Shown here piece after piece: positions 35,631-45,020 of a DNA stretch of 64,000 nt. The DNA comes from Empedobacter tilapiae (lineage in GTDB: Bacteria > Bacteroidota > Bacteroidia > Flavobacteriales > Weeksellaceae), in contig NZ_SRPE01000002.1 of NCBI RefSeq assembly GCF_004785645.1, positions 124,001 through 188,000 on the forward strand, read 5' to 3'. The position numbers and the translations under genes are program-made. The notes beneath the pieces are model-generated. The model made no database searches and was not told where the DNA came from. It worked only from the letters and a program-made list of their open reading frames with translations. The stretch's first letter is position 1, and each line of letters starts with the position of its first letter.

Positions 35631-36377
35631 TTAAGCTTCTTTTGTTTCAGCTCCTTCTTCTTTACCTTCTTTTGCTTTTTCTTTTTCTGCTTTACGTGTA
35701 GATAAACCAGTTTTGATAGAATCAGCTACTGTAGATAAGATGATATCAATAGATTTAGAAGCATCATCATTTGCAGGGATTGGGAAATCTACTTGACGAG
35801 GGTCAGTATTTGTATCAACCATTGCAAAGATTGGAATACCCAATTTTTGAGCTTCTGCTACAGCGATGTGCTCACGTACGATATCTACAATAAATACTGC
35901 AGATGGTAAACGTGTCATGTCAGCGATAGAACCTAAGTTTTTCTCTAAAGATAATCTTTGACGATCAACTTGTAATCTTTCTTTTTTAGATAGTGTTTCA
36001 AACGTACCGTCTTTTTTCATACGATCGATTGAATTCATTTTTTTAACTGCTTTACGGATAGTAACAAAGTTAGTTAACATCCCACCAGGCCAACGTTCTG
36101 TAATATAAGGCATGTTGATTTCTTCAGCATGCTTAGCTACAACATCTTTCGCTTGTTTTTTAGTTGCAACAAAAAGAACTTTACGTCCAGATGCAGCAAT
36201 TTTTCCTAAAGCTTCAGATGCTTCATCTAATTTCACTGCAGTTTTGTGAAGGTCGATGATGTGGATTCCGTTTTTCTCCATAAAAATATAAGGAGCCATA
36301 GCCGGATTCCATTTTCTTGTTAAGTGACCAAAGTGCACACCAGCACCTAATAAGTCCTTTACATTTACTTTTGCCAT
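35631..36377 (-). CDS. rpsB: 30S ribosomal protein uS2
   Basis: 248 residues. It begins VKDLLGAGVHFGHLTRKWNP, the standard S2 opening, and has RWPGGMLTNFVTIRKAVKKM and IFAMVDTNTDPRQVDFPIPAND. The last 20 residues are a Lys/Glu/Ala-rich tail. It binds late to the 30S platform and is needed for uS21/bS1 region assembly. A 124-bp non-coding gap before it, with strong base-pairing potential, separates it from rpsI. Confidence 0.97.
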   Translation of the reverse strand: MAKVNVKDLLGAGVHFGHLTRKWNPAMAPYIFMEKNGIHIIDLHKTAVKLDEASEALGKIAASGRKVLFVATKKQAKDVVAKHAEEINMPYITERWPGGMLTNFVTIRKAVKKMNSIDRMKKDGTFETLSKKERLQVDRQRLSLEKNLGSIADMTRLPSAVFIVDIVREHIAVAEAQKLGIPIFAMVDTNTDPRQVDFPIPANDDASKSIDIILSTVADSIKTGLSTRKAEKEKAKEGKEEGAETKEA

Positions 36378-36397
36378 TTTCTTTTTTTTAGTTTACG

Positions 36398-36474
36398 TTC
36401 CGTTATCTCAACAAGCAACAAACAAGTGGTCGAAAAAATCTAGCCTTATTTGTTTAGATGCTAAACCAACGGAA
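36398..36474 (-). promoter_or_regulatory. structured RNA element upstream of rpsB (candidate ribosomal protein leader)
   Basis: On the minus strand TTCCGTT (36474-36468) pairs perfectly with AACGGAA (36404-36398), closing a region of about 77 nt. Inside is a perfect hairpin GTTTAG-CAT-CTAAAC (36466-36452). The element ends 20 nt before the rpsB ATG. Such closed multi-branch structures just before ribosomal protein genes are often autoregulatory binding sites; S2 feedback control is inferred from location only. Confidence 0.5.
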
Positions 36475-36501
36475 AATGGATTTTTTAATGAATTGAATAA
36501 A

Positions 36502-36888
36502 TTAACGTTTAGAGAATTGGAATTTCTTACGCGCTTTCTTTTGACCGAATTTTTTACGTTCAACCATACGTGGGTCACGTGTTAATAACCCTTCTGGTTT
36601 TAATTGTAAACGAAAATCTGCGTCAACTTCACATAAAGCTCTAGAAATTGCTAAACGAATTGCTTCAGCTTGACCAGTGATTCCACCACCAAATACTTTG
36701 ATATCTACATTGTATTTCTCTTTTGTACCAGTGATTAAAAATGGTTGTTCTACTTTGTATTGTAATACTGCCGTAGGGAAGTAGTTTGCTAACTCGCGCC
36801 CGTTAATGAAGATTTCTCCATTACCTTCTTGTAAGTATACACGAGCAACAGATGTTTTTCTACGTCCGATTTTATGAACTATTGCCAT
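36502..36888 (-). CDS. rpsI: 30S ribosomal protein uS9
   Basis: 128 residues. HKIGRRKTSVARVYLQEGNG at the N-terminus and the C-terminal DPRMVERKKFGQKKARKKFQ ending in SKR are the signature of S9, whose C-terminal Arg reaches the P-site tRNA. GGGITGQAEAIRLAISRAL lies in the middle. It starts 9 bp after rplM in the universal rplM-rpsI pairing. Confidence 0.97.
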   Translation of the reverse strand: MAIVHKIGRRKTSVARVYLQEGNGEIFINGRELANYFPTAVLQYKVEQPFLITGTKEKYNVDIKVFGGGITGQAEAIRLAISRALCEVDADFRLQLKPEGLLTRDPRMVERKKFGQKKARKKFQFSKR

Positions 36889-36897
36889 GGAATTAGA

Positions 36898-37353
36898 TTA
36901 TAAATATTCGTTAATATCGATTTGTTTTGGTTGTTGAGCTTCGTGATTGTGCTCAGTACCTACAAATACATGTAAATTAGTCAATAATTTACTACCTAAT
37001 TTATTTTTAGGTAACATTCCTTTTACTGACTTTTCGATTAAGCGTACAGGATCTTTTGCAAATACTTCTTTTGCAGTTAAAGATCTTTGTCCACCTGGGT
37101 AACCTGTGTGACGAATGTATAATTTGTCATCCCATTTGTTACCTGTTAATTGAATTTTGTCAGCGTTTAAAACAATTACATAATCTCCACAATCTGCATG
37201 AGGAGTGAAGTTTGTTTTGTGCTTACCTCTGATAAGCTTCGCAACACCTGACGCTAAACGACCTAATGATAAGTCAGTAGCGTCCACAACTACCCATTCT
37301 TTCTGAGCAGTTTCTTTGTTGGCTGATGAAGTTTTGTAACTTAACGTGTCCAC
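36898..37353 (-). CDS. rplM: 50S ribosomal protein uL13
   Basis: 151 residues from a GTG start at 37353 (VDTLSYKTSSANKE..), which matches the common flavobacterial L13 N-terminus. The longer frame to 37413 would begin inside the promoter. Motifs are WVVVDATDLSLGRLAS, RGKHKTNFTPHADCGDYVIV and RHTGYPGGQ, with GMLPKNKLG near the end. L13 is an early assembly protein of the large subunit. First gene of the rplM-rpsI-rpsB-tsf cluster. Confidence 0.96.
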   Translation of the reverse strand: MDTLSYKTSSANKETAQKEWVVVDATDLSLGRLASGVAKLIRGKHKTNFTPHADCGDYVIVLNADKIQLTGNKWDDKLYIRHTGYPGGQRSLTAKEVFAKDPVRLIEKSVKGMLPKNKLGSKLLTNLHVFVGTEHNHEAQQPKQIDINEYL

Positions 37354-37402
37354 TATCTTGATTTTTAATATTTTATAAATTACCGACAATCCGATCGGGG
37401 TG

Positions 37403-37432
37403 CAAATGTACAAAATGATTCTGTTTTCCCAA
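37403..37432 (-). promoter_or_regulatory. rplM promoter, TTG-N19-TACATTTG
   Basis: On the minus strand TTTTG (TTG at 37432-37430) is 19 nt before TACATTTG (37410-37403), an ideal Bacteroidota housekeeping promoter. The transcript would begin near 37397. Its leader of about 45 nt contains CCGATCGGATTGTCGG, which can form a small hairpin, before the GTG start. Confidence 0.85.
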
Positions 37433-37649
37433 AAGATTTTAGGAATTATTCGTCATTTTGATGGACTTGTACCATTTAGACGGTTGTCAAAACGTTCGCA
37501 AAATTACGTTAATTAATTGAATATCCAATATTTTTTTCGAATTAGACTTTCTATTTAATCGATTAATTGTTTAAAATGATTAACTGATTGCATGAAAAAG
37601 AATTCTTTTTATCGTTTAATCAATTAAGTATGATGTTAAACAGAATTTA

Positions 37650-37684
37650 AAAACGAGCAATTCAAATTTTGAATTGCTCGTTTT
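37650..37684 (-). terminator. intrinsic terminator after the FAH-family gene
   Basis: The arms AAAACGAGCAATTCAA (37650-37665) and 37669-37684. On the minus strand the stem ends in TTTTT, 20 bp after the FAH gene. The rest of the 37414-37705 gap holds only the rplM promoter and AT-rich sequence. Confidence 0.88.
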
Positions 37685-37705
37685 ATTATAATAAGATATC
37701 TTATT

Positions 37706-38566
37706 TTAATCTCTTGAGAAAGGTAAAATAGTTTGAGTTGTAGAACCTAAACCTTCAATTCCATACTCGATAACATCTCCCGGTTTTAACCAAACTTGAG
37801 GTGTTTTTCCCATTCCTGATCCTGCTGGAGAACCTGTAGAAATAATGTCTCCAGGTAAGAAAGACATGAATTGAGATAGGTAAGAGATTAATTTAGGAAT
37901 GCGGTAAATAAAATCACTTGTATTACCATCTTGCATTAATTCTCCGTTTAATTTCAACCAAACACGTAAATTATTTACATCTTCGATTTCGTCTTTCGTA
38001 GCAATAAAAGGTCCAACAGGTGCAAAAGTGTCACATCCTTTTCCTTTGTCCCAAGTACCTCCGCGTTCAGTTTGGAAAGCTCGCTCAGAAATATCATTAA
38101 TCAACGCATAGCCATAAACGTGGTTCATTGCCTCTTCTTCTGTAACATTATTTGCTTTTTCCCCAATAATGATACAAAGTTCTGTTTCCCAGTCCATTTT
38201 TGTAGAACCATTCGGTTGCATAATACCGTCTTCTGGTCCATTAAAAGATTGATTTGCTTTGATAAACATAATCGGTTCTGCTTGTTGTTGCAAACCTGTT
38301 TCTTTTACATGATCGTCAAAATTAAGACCTACACAAACAATTTTTCCAGGACGCGTTAAAGGTGTACCAATACGTACATCATCTTGCACTAAAGGTAAAC
38401 TGTTAATGTTAAGCTCGATATATTTTTGTAAAGTTTCTTGTTTTTCTGCATTTCCAAAAAAATCATCATCATAAACAATTCCAGATGCTGAAACATCAAA
38501 TTTTTTCTCATCGATAATGATACCTGATTTTTCTTGACCTTTTGGTCCGAATCTAAAAATTTTCAT
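37706..38566 (-). CDS. fumarylacetoacetate hydrolase (FAH) family protein
   Basis: 286 residues from the ATG at 38566 (MKIFRFGPKGQ). The frame runs on to 38599, but that start lies beyond the -7 box. The FAH domain starts near residue 75 (KIVCVGLNFDDHVKET), with the metal-binding Glu residues in MDWETELCIIIGEKA and the Asp in GYALINDISERAFQ, and the loop DTFAPVGPFI and DIISTGSPAGSGMG. This is the YisK / ureidoglycolate lyase / 2-keto-3-deoxy-L-fuconate hydrolase branch, so oxaloacetate decarboxylase or a keto-acid hydrolase are both possible. Context gives no pathway. Confidence 0.88.
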   Translation of the reverse strand: MKIFRFGPKGQEKSGIIIDEKKFDVSASGIVYDDDFFGNAEKQETLQKYIELNINSLPLVQDDVRIGTPLTRPGKIVCVGLNFDDHVKETGLQQQAEPIMFIKANQSFNGPEDGIMQPNGSTKMDWETELCIIIGEKANNVTEEEAMNHVYGYALINDISERAFQTERGGTWDKGKGCDTFAPVGPFIATKDEIEDVNNLRVWLKLNGELMQDGNTSDFIYRIPKLISYLSQFMSFLPGDIISTGSPAGSGMGKTPQVWLKPGDVIEYGIEGLGSTTQTILPFSRD

Positions 38567-38588
38567 TTTCTCTATATTTTTTCCGCAG

Positions 38589-38596
38589 CAAAGATA
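38589..38596 (-). promoter_or_regulatory. candidate -7 box of the FAH-family gene
   Basis: TATCTTTG on the minus strand, followed by GC as in many Bacteroidota promoters, 22 bp before the ATG at 38566. It rules out the longer start at 38599. Confidence 0.5.
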
Positions 38597-38627
38597 CAAC
38601 GATTAGAATTTTCTAGATTAAATAAAA

Positions 38628-38655
38628 AAAAGACATCTGTCAGTAACAGATGTCT
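38628..38655 (-). terminator. intrinsic terminator after the acyl-CoA dehydrogenase gene
   Basis: The arms AGACATCTGT (38631-38640) and ACAGATGTCT (38646-38655); on the minus strand they run into TTTTTTTATTT. Confidence 0.88.
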
Positions 38656-38688
38656 CGAGTAAATAAATATCTATATATTTATTTAAAA

Positions 38689-39828
38689 TTATTTAGCAAT
38701 TCCTCTTGAAATTACAATTTTTTGAATTTCTGATGTTCCTTCGTAAATCTGAGTGATTTTAGCATCACGCATCATACGTTCTACATGGTATTCACGAACA
38801 TAGCCATTTCCTCCGTGAATTTGAACAGCTTCTGAAGCAACTTCGTTAGCTGTTTTAGAAGCAAATAATTTTGCCATTGCACCAGAAAGAGAAATATCTT
38901 TTCCTTCGTCTTTTTCAACAGCAGCTTTGAAACATAACATACGAGCAGCTGTAATATTAGTTGCCATGTCTGCTAATTTGAATGCTACAGCTTGATGATT
39001 GATAATTTCTGTTTTGAATGCTTTGCGAATTTTTGCATAATCTAACGCTAATTCGTAAGCACCTTGTGCAATTCCTAAAGCTTGAGAAGCAATACCAATA
39101 CGTCCTCCGTTTAAAACATTCATTGCGAAAGCGAATCCAAATCCATCTTCACCAATGCGGTTTTCTTTTGGAACTTTTACATCATTAAAGAATAATGAGT
39201 GTGTATCAGAACCGCGAATTCCCATTTTTTGTTCTTTTGGACCAATTTCAAAACCTTCCCATCCTTTTTCAACAATAAAAGCATTAATTCCTTTATGTCC
39301 TTTTTCAGGATTAGTTTGAGCAATTACCAAATAAGTAGAAGCTGTGCTTCCATTGGTAATCCAGTTTTTTGTACCATTTAATAAATAGTAATCTCCCATG
39401 TCTACTGCAGTAGTTTTTTGAGATGTTGCATCTGAACCTGCATCTGGTTCAGATAAACAAAAAGCTCCAATTACTTGACCTGAAGCTAATGGTACTAAAT
39501 ATTTTTGTTTTTGATCTTCGTTACAATATTTTTCCATACCAGCACAAACCAAAGAGTTGTTAACTGACATGACAACAGCAGCAGAAGCATCAACTTTTGC
39601 GATTTCTTCCATTGCAATTACGTAAGAAACACTATCTAAACCTGATCCTCCGTATTTTGGGTCAACCATCATACCTAAAAATCCAAGTTCCCCCATTTTT
39701 TTTACTGCATCAGTTGGGAAAGTAGATGTTTCGTCGCGTTCGATAACTCCTGGTAATAACTCAGCTTTAGCGAAGTCGCGAGCAGCTTCTTGAATCATTA
39801 ATTGTTCTTCCGATAATTGAAAATTCAT
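38689..39828 (-). CDS. acyl-CoA dehydrogenase (short/medium-chain type)
   Basis: 379 residues, FAD flavoenzyme that makes the trans-2,3 double bond of acyl-CoA. It begins MNFQLSEEQLMIQEAARDFA. The FAD-binding AFCLSEPDAGSD (about residues 123-134) and WITNG are present, then GIRGSDTHSLFFNDVKVP, QIHGGNGYVREYHVERMMRD and the C-terminal ITQIYEGTSEIQKIVI with the catalytic Glu in YEGTSE. Length and motifs fit butyryl-CoA dehydrogenase-like enzymes; exact chain length cannot be told. It follows porT by 42 bp. Confidence 0.93.
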   Translation of the reverse strand: MNFQLSEEQLMIQEAARDFAKAELLPGVIERDETSTFPTDAVKKMGELGFLGMMVDPKYGGSGLDSVSYVIAMEEIAKVDASAAVVMSVNNSLVCAGMEKYCNEDQKQKYLVPLASGQVIGAFCLSEPDAGSDATSQKTTAVDMGDYYLLNGTKNWITNGSTASTYLVIAQTNPEKGHKGINAFIVEKGWEGFEIGPKEQKMGIRGSDTHSLFFNDVKVPKENRIGEDGFGFAFAMNVLNGGRIGIASQALGIAQGAYELALDYAKIRKAFKTEIINHQAVAFKLADMATNITAARMLCFKAAVEKDEGKDISLSGAMAKLFASKTANEVASEAVQIHGGNGYVREYHVERMMRDAKITQIYEGTSEIQKIVISRGIAK

Positions 39829-39870
39829 GTGATTATTTATTTATGGTTTTTATTATTTTATGATTATGCT

Positions 39871-40659
39871 TTATTCGAATTTTAGAGAAAAAACAAAAGC
39901 TCTGGTTGATAATGAATTCAAACTTCCTGTCCAGTATTTTTGTGAAGCTTCTTTATCAGGAACTATTTCATTATTAAAGAAGAACATTCCTTTTAGAGCT
40001 GGTGTTAGTTTAAATCGTTTGAAATAAATTTCTATACCAATTTCTGCCTGCCAGTTAAAGTTATTTGTTGTTGTTCTGAAAACTCCGGTTTCGTTGTCAT
40101 CCTCTTTGTTTTCGTTCGATTGTAAATTCATCAAATATCCTAATCCTCCTTGTATGTATGGACGTGTGTTAAACCAACGATTTCCATGAAAATTAAGTAA
40201 CAAAGGAATTTCTACGTAAGTAGATTTCACTTCACGTGTAACTTTAGAAGCATCTGTAGATGTTTCGCCTGTAGTAGGATCTATATAGTTGTTGAAATTT
40301 AAAATACGTTGAGTAAAATGTAGACCAGGCTCAGATTTAAGATCTATATAATCATTTATACGCATTTTGGCTATTAAACCAACAGAGAAACCAGCTTTAC
40401 TTTCTTGATCCAAATAAACTAAACCATGTTCATTTACACCATCATCATCTGGAGTTTGTGGTGTACTTGGTAACGGATTGTTTTGAGCTTTAGGAACAAT
40501 CTTGTAACTCATCATATTAGTACCCAAGAAATATCCGAAACTAAATTTCTTCTGATCCGTTTCTGTTCTATTTTCACTACGATCTGAATTCGGGCGAAAT
40601 TGTGCATTTGTAATACTTGCAACAGTTAACGAAAATGCGATGATTAGATTTTTTCTCAT
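39871..40659 (-). CDS. porT: type IX secretion protein PorT (outer membrane beta-barrel)
   Basis: 262 residues, signal peptide MRKNLIIAFSLTVASITNAQ. The mature part is an eight-strand-type barrel with FSFGYFLGTNMMSYKIVPK, GFSVGLIAKMRINDYIDLKSEPGLHF (no longer match quoted), YVEIPLLLNFHGNRW, RPYIQGGLGYLMNL and a C-terminal Phe-Glu strand (AFVFSLKFE). PorT is an accessory protein of gliding and type IX secretion. The assignment is strengthened by its position directly after ubiE, an order I recall from many Flavobacteriia. Confidence 0.82.
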   Translation of the reverse strand: MRKNLIIAFSLTVASITNAQFRPNSDRSENRTETDQKKFSFGYFLGTNMMSYKIVPKAQNNPLPSTPQTPDDDGVNEHGLVYLDQESKAGFSVGLIAKMRINDYIDLKSEPGLHFTQRILNFNNYIDPTTGETSTDASKVTREVKSTYVEIPLLLNFHGNRWFNTRPYIQGGLGYLMNLQSNENKEDDNETGVFRTTTNNFNWQAEIGIEIYFKRFKLTPALKGMFFFNNEIVPDKEASQKYWTGSLNSLSTRAFVFSLKFE

Positions 40660-40685
40660 AGACTTTCAACGAATAACGAGCAATT

Positions 40686-41426
40686 TTATTTTATACTTTT
40701 ATAAATGCTTGCGATACCAAAAGTAAGTTTTTTATCAATAGGTTGCGAGAAATTTACACTTTTCAAGATATTTTTCATTTCTTCTCCATGAGGAAAAGCA
40801 CGAACTGAGTCTGGTAAGTATGTATAGGCACTTTGATCTTTAGAAACTAATTTTCCTATTGCAGGTAAAATGTTTTTAGAATAAAAGGTGTATAGTTGTT
40901 TCATAGGGAAAGCTGTAGGGTATGAAAATTCTAAGATAACGAAAGTTCCTCCAGGTCTTAAAACGCGATTGATTTCTGCTAAACCTTTTTCTAAGTTTTC
41001 AAAATTACGAACACCAAAAGAAACGGTAATGCAATCAAAAGTATTATCAGGAAACGGTAAGTTTTCTGAATCACCTTGTACCATTTCGATACGATTTTCT
41101 AATCCAGCTTCTCTTACTTTTTTACGACCAACTTCTAACATTCCGTTAGATAAATCTAATCCAGTAATTTTTGCATTGGTGTTTTTTCCCATCATAATAG
41201 CTAAATCTCCTGTTCCTGTTGCGATATCTAAAATCGTCTGAGGATTAGAAGCTTTTACCATTTTGATAACATCTTTTCGCCATTGAATGTCGATTCCCAT
41301 TGATAAAACACGATTTAATAAATCGTATTTAGGAGAAATATTATCGAACATTTGTTCGACTTGTTTCTTTTTATTTAGATCTGATGCTTCGTAAGGAGTT
41401 ACAGCATCGTGTTGATGATTTGCCAT
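40686..41426 (-). CDS. ubiE: demethylmenaquinone methyltransferase
   Basis: 246 residues. SAM-dependent C-methylation of demethylmenaquinone, the last step of menaquinone synthesis. [20 protein letters not shown], the SAM motif [44 protein letters not shown] and [14 protein letters not shown] are all typical of UbiE/MenG. As Bacteroidota use menaquinone, MenG activity is the likely role. It is followed by porT after 26 bp. Confidence 0.95.
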   Translation of the reverse strand: MANHQHDAVTPYEASDLNKKKQVEQMFDNISPKYDLLNRVLSMGIDIQWRKDVIKMVKASNPQTILDIATGTGDLAIMMGKNTNAKITGLDLSNGMLEVGRKKVREAGLENRIEMVQGDSENLPFPDNTFDCITVSFGVRNFENLEKGLAEINRVLRPGGTFVILEFSYPTAFPMKQLYTFYSKNILPAIGKLVSKDQSAYTYLPDSVRAFPHGEEMKNILKSVNFSQPIDKKLTFGIASIYKSIK

Positions 41427-41451
41427 TTTGTAAAGTTATAAAATCTAAATT

Positions 41452-42015
41452 TTATTCGTAATTCTCGAAATAAAATTGTTTAAAATCTTCTTTGTTAAAT
41501 ATTTTAGATAAATCGGTAGCTTTCTCGCTTCCACTACTTTTAATAAACATTTTAGGATAATCTTGATCAATATTATAATAGAAGTTTTCAATATATAAAT
41601 GAGAAGATTTTTCAATAATTCCATGATAAACTTTATTGTCTATCGCAATGTTATTTGATAAGAATAAAGAATCTTTATTTTTTCTAATACCATAAGGACG
41701 AGTGAAAGTATAATACTCTTGGCGAGTAGGATTTATAAATCCATTCGCTCTTGTAATATCTACAACTGTATCTACGTTCTTATTATTGAATGAATAAACT
41801 ATATGAGTCTTACCTTTTTTTAAATCTATACGCGCATTTTGTTGTGGAGCAATTGTAAAATCTTTATCGTTAATTTTAATTATCAAGGTTTTGTTTGATG
41901 GATTATCAATAACATAACCATCTTTTTTGCTTAAAAATACGTTGTAGATAAGGATGATTAAAGCTGCTAAACCACAGACAATTAATAGACCAACTAATGA
42001 TGGATTCTTTTTCAT
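41452..42015 (-). CDS. membrane-anchored protein, unknown
   Basis: 187 residues. One N-terminal membrane helix (about residues 8-28, LVGLLIVCGLAALIILIYNV) and a periplasmic-type domain rich in strands, beginning GYVIDNPSNKTLIIKINDKD. The fold of the domain suggests a small beta-sandwich; no family name comes to mind. It lies 25 bp upstream of ubiE on the same strand and may be first in the transcript with ubiE and porT. Confidence 0.65.
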   Translation of the reverse strand: MKKNPSLVGLLIVCGLAALIILIYNVFLSKKDGYVIDNPSNKTLIIKINDKDFTIAPQQNARIDLKKGKTHIVYSFNNKNVDTVVDITRANGFINPTRQEYYTFTRPYGIRKNKDSLFLSNNIAIDNKVYHGIIEKSSHLYIENFYYNIDQDYPKMFIKSSGSEKATDLSKIFNKEDFKQFYFENYE

Positions 42016-42092
42016 GCTGCTAAATTAAATATACTTTATTAATTTCGGTATGAGTTATTACATATTTTTAACTACTATTTTAATGAAATGTG

Positions 42093-42100
42093 TAACTTTG
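42093..42100 (+). promoter_or_regulatory. candidate -7 box of the KAS III-like gene
   Basis: TAACTTTG, followed by CCGG, an exact TAnnTTTG match 38 bp before the ATG at 42139. It overlaps the only upstream in-frame ATG (42088), which is why that start is rejected. Confidence 0.5.
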
Positions 42101-42138
42101 CCGGTATTATTTTTTTATTAAAATTGAACAATATTAAT

Positions 42139-43212
42139 ATGATAAACTCTGTAATTACAGGTTCTGGACATTATCTGCCTAATAAAATTGTTACAAATGA
42201 AGATTTTTTAAACTGCGAATTTTTTGACGATAATGGTAATCGTTTAGATAAGAGTGGCGAAGAAATCACACGTAAATTTGAGGAGATTACAGAAATCAGA
42301 GAGAGAAGATATGTGGAAGATAATTTATTAAATTCTGATATCGCAACTGAAGCTGCTAAAATAGCAATCGAAAAAGCAGGAATTGATCCTGAAGAATTAG
42401 ATTATGTAATTTGTGCACACAATTTTGGAGATATTGATCCAGTTGCTCGCCAAATTGATATTATGCCTTCAATGTCAGCTAAAGTAAAAAATAAATTAGG
42501 AATTAAAAACCTGAAATGTAAACCTTATGATATGACATTTGGTTGTCCAGGTTGGATAGAATCTTTGATTTTAGCACATCAATTTATTCAAGCTAAAATT
42601 GCAAAAAAAATCTTAGTTGTTGGCTCAGATACATTATCTCGTGCGGTAGATCCTCATGATCGTACAGCTATGATTTTTGCTGATGGAGCAGGGGCGGTAG
42701 TTTTAGAAGCAAAAGAAGCAGATTATCAATACGGAATTATCAATCATGCAACATTATCTTATAATGGTGATGAGATGAGCTATTTGGTAAATGGGAAATC
42801 ATTGAATCCTGATTATATTGGTTCAATTAAAAATATCAATATGAAAGGTCGTAAAGTATATGAATTTGTATTGAAAAATGTTCCACCAGCAATCAAAGAG
42901 TTGTTAGATGATTCTGATTTAACAATTACAGATATTAATAAAATTTTATTGCATCAAGCAAATGCTAAAATGGATCATGCAATGATTGAACGTTTATATA
43001 AACTATATGGAATAGAGATCCCAGAAAATGTAGATCCAATGACAGTTCAATTTCTAGGAAATACATCTGTAGCAACGGTTCCTACAATGTTCAATTTAAT
43101 TAAAGAAAATAATTTGGCCCCACATCAATTTCATGCGAACGACAAAATTATTATGGCTTCTGTTGGAGCAAGCATGAATATTAATGCGGTTATTTACCAA
43201 TTTGAAAAATAA
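42139..43212 (+). CDS. 3-oxoacyl-ACP synthase III family protein (FabH-like)
   Basis: 357 residues from the ATG at 42139. Condensing-enzyme fold of the thiolase superfamily. Catalytic Cys136 is in [10 protein letters not shown], the His is in [13 protein letters not shown] and the Asn in [13 protein letters not shown]. It has a [20 protein letters not shown] insertion near the N-terminus that plain FabH lacks, and the Cys motif GCPGW differs from the usual ACAGF. It may be a branch that makes specialised lipids (for example alkyl-resorcinol, flexirubin or branched-chain primer chemistry) and not the housekeeping FabH. The gene is 20 bp before aroC. Confidence 0.88.
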   Translation: MINSVITGSGHYLPNKIVTNEDFLNCEFFDDNGNRLDKSGEEITRKFEEITEIRERRYVEDNLLNSDIATEAAKIAIEKAGIDPEELDYVICAHNFGDIDPVARQIDIMPSMSAKVKNKLGIKNLKCKPYDMTFGCPGWIESLILAHQFIQAKIAKKILVVGSDTLSRAVDPHDRTAMIFADGAGAVVLEAKEADYQYGIINHATLSYNGDEMSYLVNGKSLNPDYIGSIKNINMKGRKVYEFVLKNVPPAIKELLDDSDLTITDINKILLHQANAKMDHAMIERLYKLYGIEIPENVDPMTVQFLGNTSVATVPTMFNLIKENNLAPHQFHANDKIIMASVGASMNINAVIYQFEK

Positions 43213-43232
43213 TAAAAAACACATACATTATT

Positions 43233-44291
43233 GTGAATACATTCGGAAGATTATTTAAAATTTCAACTTTTGGCGAAAGTCATGGTGTAGCGATTGGAGG
43301 TGTAATTGATGGAGTTCCAAGTGGAATTGAATTAGATTTCGATTGGATACAAGTACAATTAGATCGTCGTAAACCAGGGCAATCTGCAATTGTTACCCAA
43401 CGAAAAGAACCAGATACAGTACAATTTCTTTCAGGAATTTTTGAAGGAAAAACAACAGGTGCTTCAATAGGGTTTATTATTCCGAATGATAATCAAAAAT
43501 CGCACGATTACGATCATATTAAAGGTGTTTTTCGTCCTTCACATGCCGATTTTACATATGAAACTAAATATGGTGTTCGCGATCATAGGGGTGGAGGAAG
43601 AACTTCTGCGCGCGAAACGGCTAATTGGGTTGTTGGTGGCGCTGTTGCAAAACATGTGATTCCAAATATCAATATTACAGCTTATGTAAGCGGAGTAGGT
43701 GAGTTGAAGTTGGATAATGATTATTCTACATTAGATTTTTCTAAAATTGAAGATACGGCAGTGCGTTGCCCAGATTTAGAAATGGCAGAAAAAATGATTG
43801 ATCGTATCAAAGAAATTCGCAAAGAAGGCGATACAATTGGAGGTGAAGTAACTTGTGTTATTCAGAATGTGCCAGTTGGTTTAGGTGAACCAATTTTTGA
43901 TAAATTGCACGCACGTTTGGGGCAAGCAATGATGTCGATAAATGCGGTGAAAGGTTTTGAATATGGCGAAGGTTTTGCTTCAACATCAATGAAAGGATCG
44001 GAAATGAATGATCAATTTAACCAAGATGGAACAACAAAAACCAATTATTCTGGAGGAATACAAGGTGGAGTTTCGAATGGAATGGATATTTATTTCAAAG
44101 TTGCTTTCAAACCAGTTGCTACATTAATGCAAGAACAAACTACATTGAATGCAGATGGAGAAATGGTAGAAATGCATGGAAAAGGTCGTCATGATCCTTG
44201 TGTCGTTCCAAGAGCCGTTCCTATTGTAGAAAGTTTAGCTGCGATGGTTCTGGCTGATATGTTACTGATACAACGAACAAGAAATATATAA
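43233..44291 (+). CDS. aroC: chorismate synthase
   Basis: 352 residues from a GTG start ([18 protein letters not shown]). It converts EPSP to chorismate with reduced FMN. All three signatures are visible: [14 protein letters not shown], the FMN and substrate arginines in [20 protein letters not shown], and [16 protein letters not shown] at the C-terminus. It follows the KAS III-like gene by 20 bp and is probably co-transcribed. aroK is elsewhere in the window (52.7 kb). Confidence 0.97.
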   Translation: MNTFGRLFKISTFGESHGVAIGGVIDGVPSGIELDFDWIQVQLDRRKPGQSAIVTQRKEPDTVQFLSGIFEGKTTGASIGFIIPNDNQKSHDYDHIKGVFRPSHADFTYETKYGVRDHRGGGRTSARETANWVVGGAVAKHVIPNINITAYVSGVGELKLDNDYSTLDFSKIEDTAVRCPDLEMAEKMIDRIKEIRKEGDTIGGEVTCVIQNVPVGLGEPIFDKLHARLGQAMMSINAVKGFEYGEGFASTSMKGSEMNDQFNQDGTTKTNYSGGIQGGVSNGMDIYFKVAFKPVATLMQEQTTLNADGEMVEMHGKGRHDPCVVPRAVPIVESLAAMVLADMLLIQRTRNI

Positions 44292-44331
44292 ATAAAAAAA
44301 CTCTAACTTTTAAAGTTAGAGTTTTTTTATT
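44291..44331. terminator. bidirectional terminator after aroC
   Basis: A perfect 19-bp stem: 44291-44309 against 44313-44331, loop TTA, core ACTCTAACTT, with A and T runs at both ends. It also ends the convergent lytTR operon. Confidence 0.92.
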
Positions 44332-44339
44332 TAACGCAT

Positions 44340-45020
44340 TTAACCAAAATCTTTCATTTCTTTTCTATAAGTTTCTCCAATTGGTAAAATTTTCTGATTG
44401 AGATAAACAGAATTTCCATCAATTGAAGTTAAAAAATCAAGGTTGATGATATACGAACGATGAATTCTTTTGAAATGATTTGGTAATTTTTCTTCAAAAG
44501 ATTTCATAGTTTCTAACACTAATACCTTTTCGGTTTTGGTATGAATTCGGATATAATCTTTCAAGCCTTCAATATAAATTAAGTCCGAAAAATTAATTTT
44601 TATTTGTTTTCCATCTGCTTTTACAAATAAATAAGTTGATTGATTTTTAGTTGATGTCGTTTGAAAAAAATCAAAATACTTTTTTACTGACGAATCAAAA
44701 CGTTCTTTCGTAATAGGTTTTAATAAATAATCAACAACATGAAAATTAAAGCTTTCTAAAGCATAATCTTGATAAGCTGTTGTAACAATAAATTTCTGAG
44801 AATGATCAAGAATTTTCATTAATTGAATTCCAGTTAATTCGGGCATTTGAATGTCTGTAAAAATAAGATCAACTTTATTATTTTTGAGAAAATCAATTGC
44901 TTCAAAAACTTCAGTTGTTGAAAGTGAAACAATTAAATTTTCATTTTCAGAAGCGTGTTTTTTTAATAACTCAACTGCCAAAGGCTCATCGTCCAAAATA
45001 ATACAATTAATTTTCGTCAT
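44340..45020 (-). CDS. LytTR family response regulator
   Basis: 226 residues. Receiver domain about 1-120: acidic pair D10-D11, phospho-acceptor Asp56 in IFTDIQMPELTG and Lys in VVDYLLKPI. A LytTR DNA-binding domain covers about 130-226: FVKADGKQIKINFSDLIYIE, ETMKSFEEKLPNHFKRIHRS and YIINLDFL. Such regulators bind pairs of short direct repeats. It overlaps the histidine kinase gene by 14 bp. A matching 21-bp-period direct repeat is found upstream of the operon (46129-46160). Confidence 0.93.
   Translation of the reverse strand: MTKINCIILDDEPLAVELLKKHASENENLIVSLSTTEVFEAIDFLKNNKVDLIFTDIQMPELTGIQLMKILDHSQKFIVTTAYQDYALESFNFHVVDYLLKPITKERFDSSVKKYFDFFQTTSTKNQSTYLFVKADGKQIKINFSDLIYIEGLKDYIRIHTKTEKVLVLETMKSFEEKLPNHFKRIHRSYIINLDFLTSIDGNSVYLNQKILPIGETYRKEMKDFG

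Noticed and set aside
37354-37413. Longer N-terminus for ribosomal protein L13
   Set aside because: It would start at or before the expected transcription start; the GTG at 37353 gives the normal 151-residue protein.
37451-37482. GTCATTTTGATGGACTTGT segment similar to the REP-like units
   Set aside because: The match is limited to the first bases and the arms do not pair, so I do not call it a repeat.
42088-42138. Upstream ATG as start of the KAS III-like protein
   Set aside because: A TAACTTTG -7 box at 42093-42100 overlaps the first codons, and the added 17 residues are not typical of the family.
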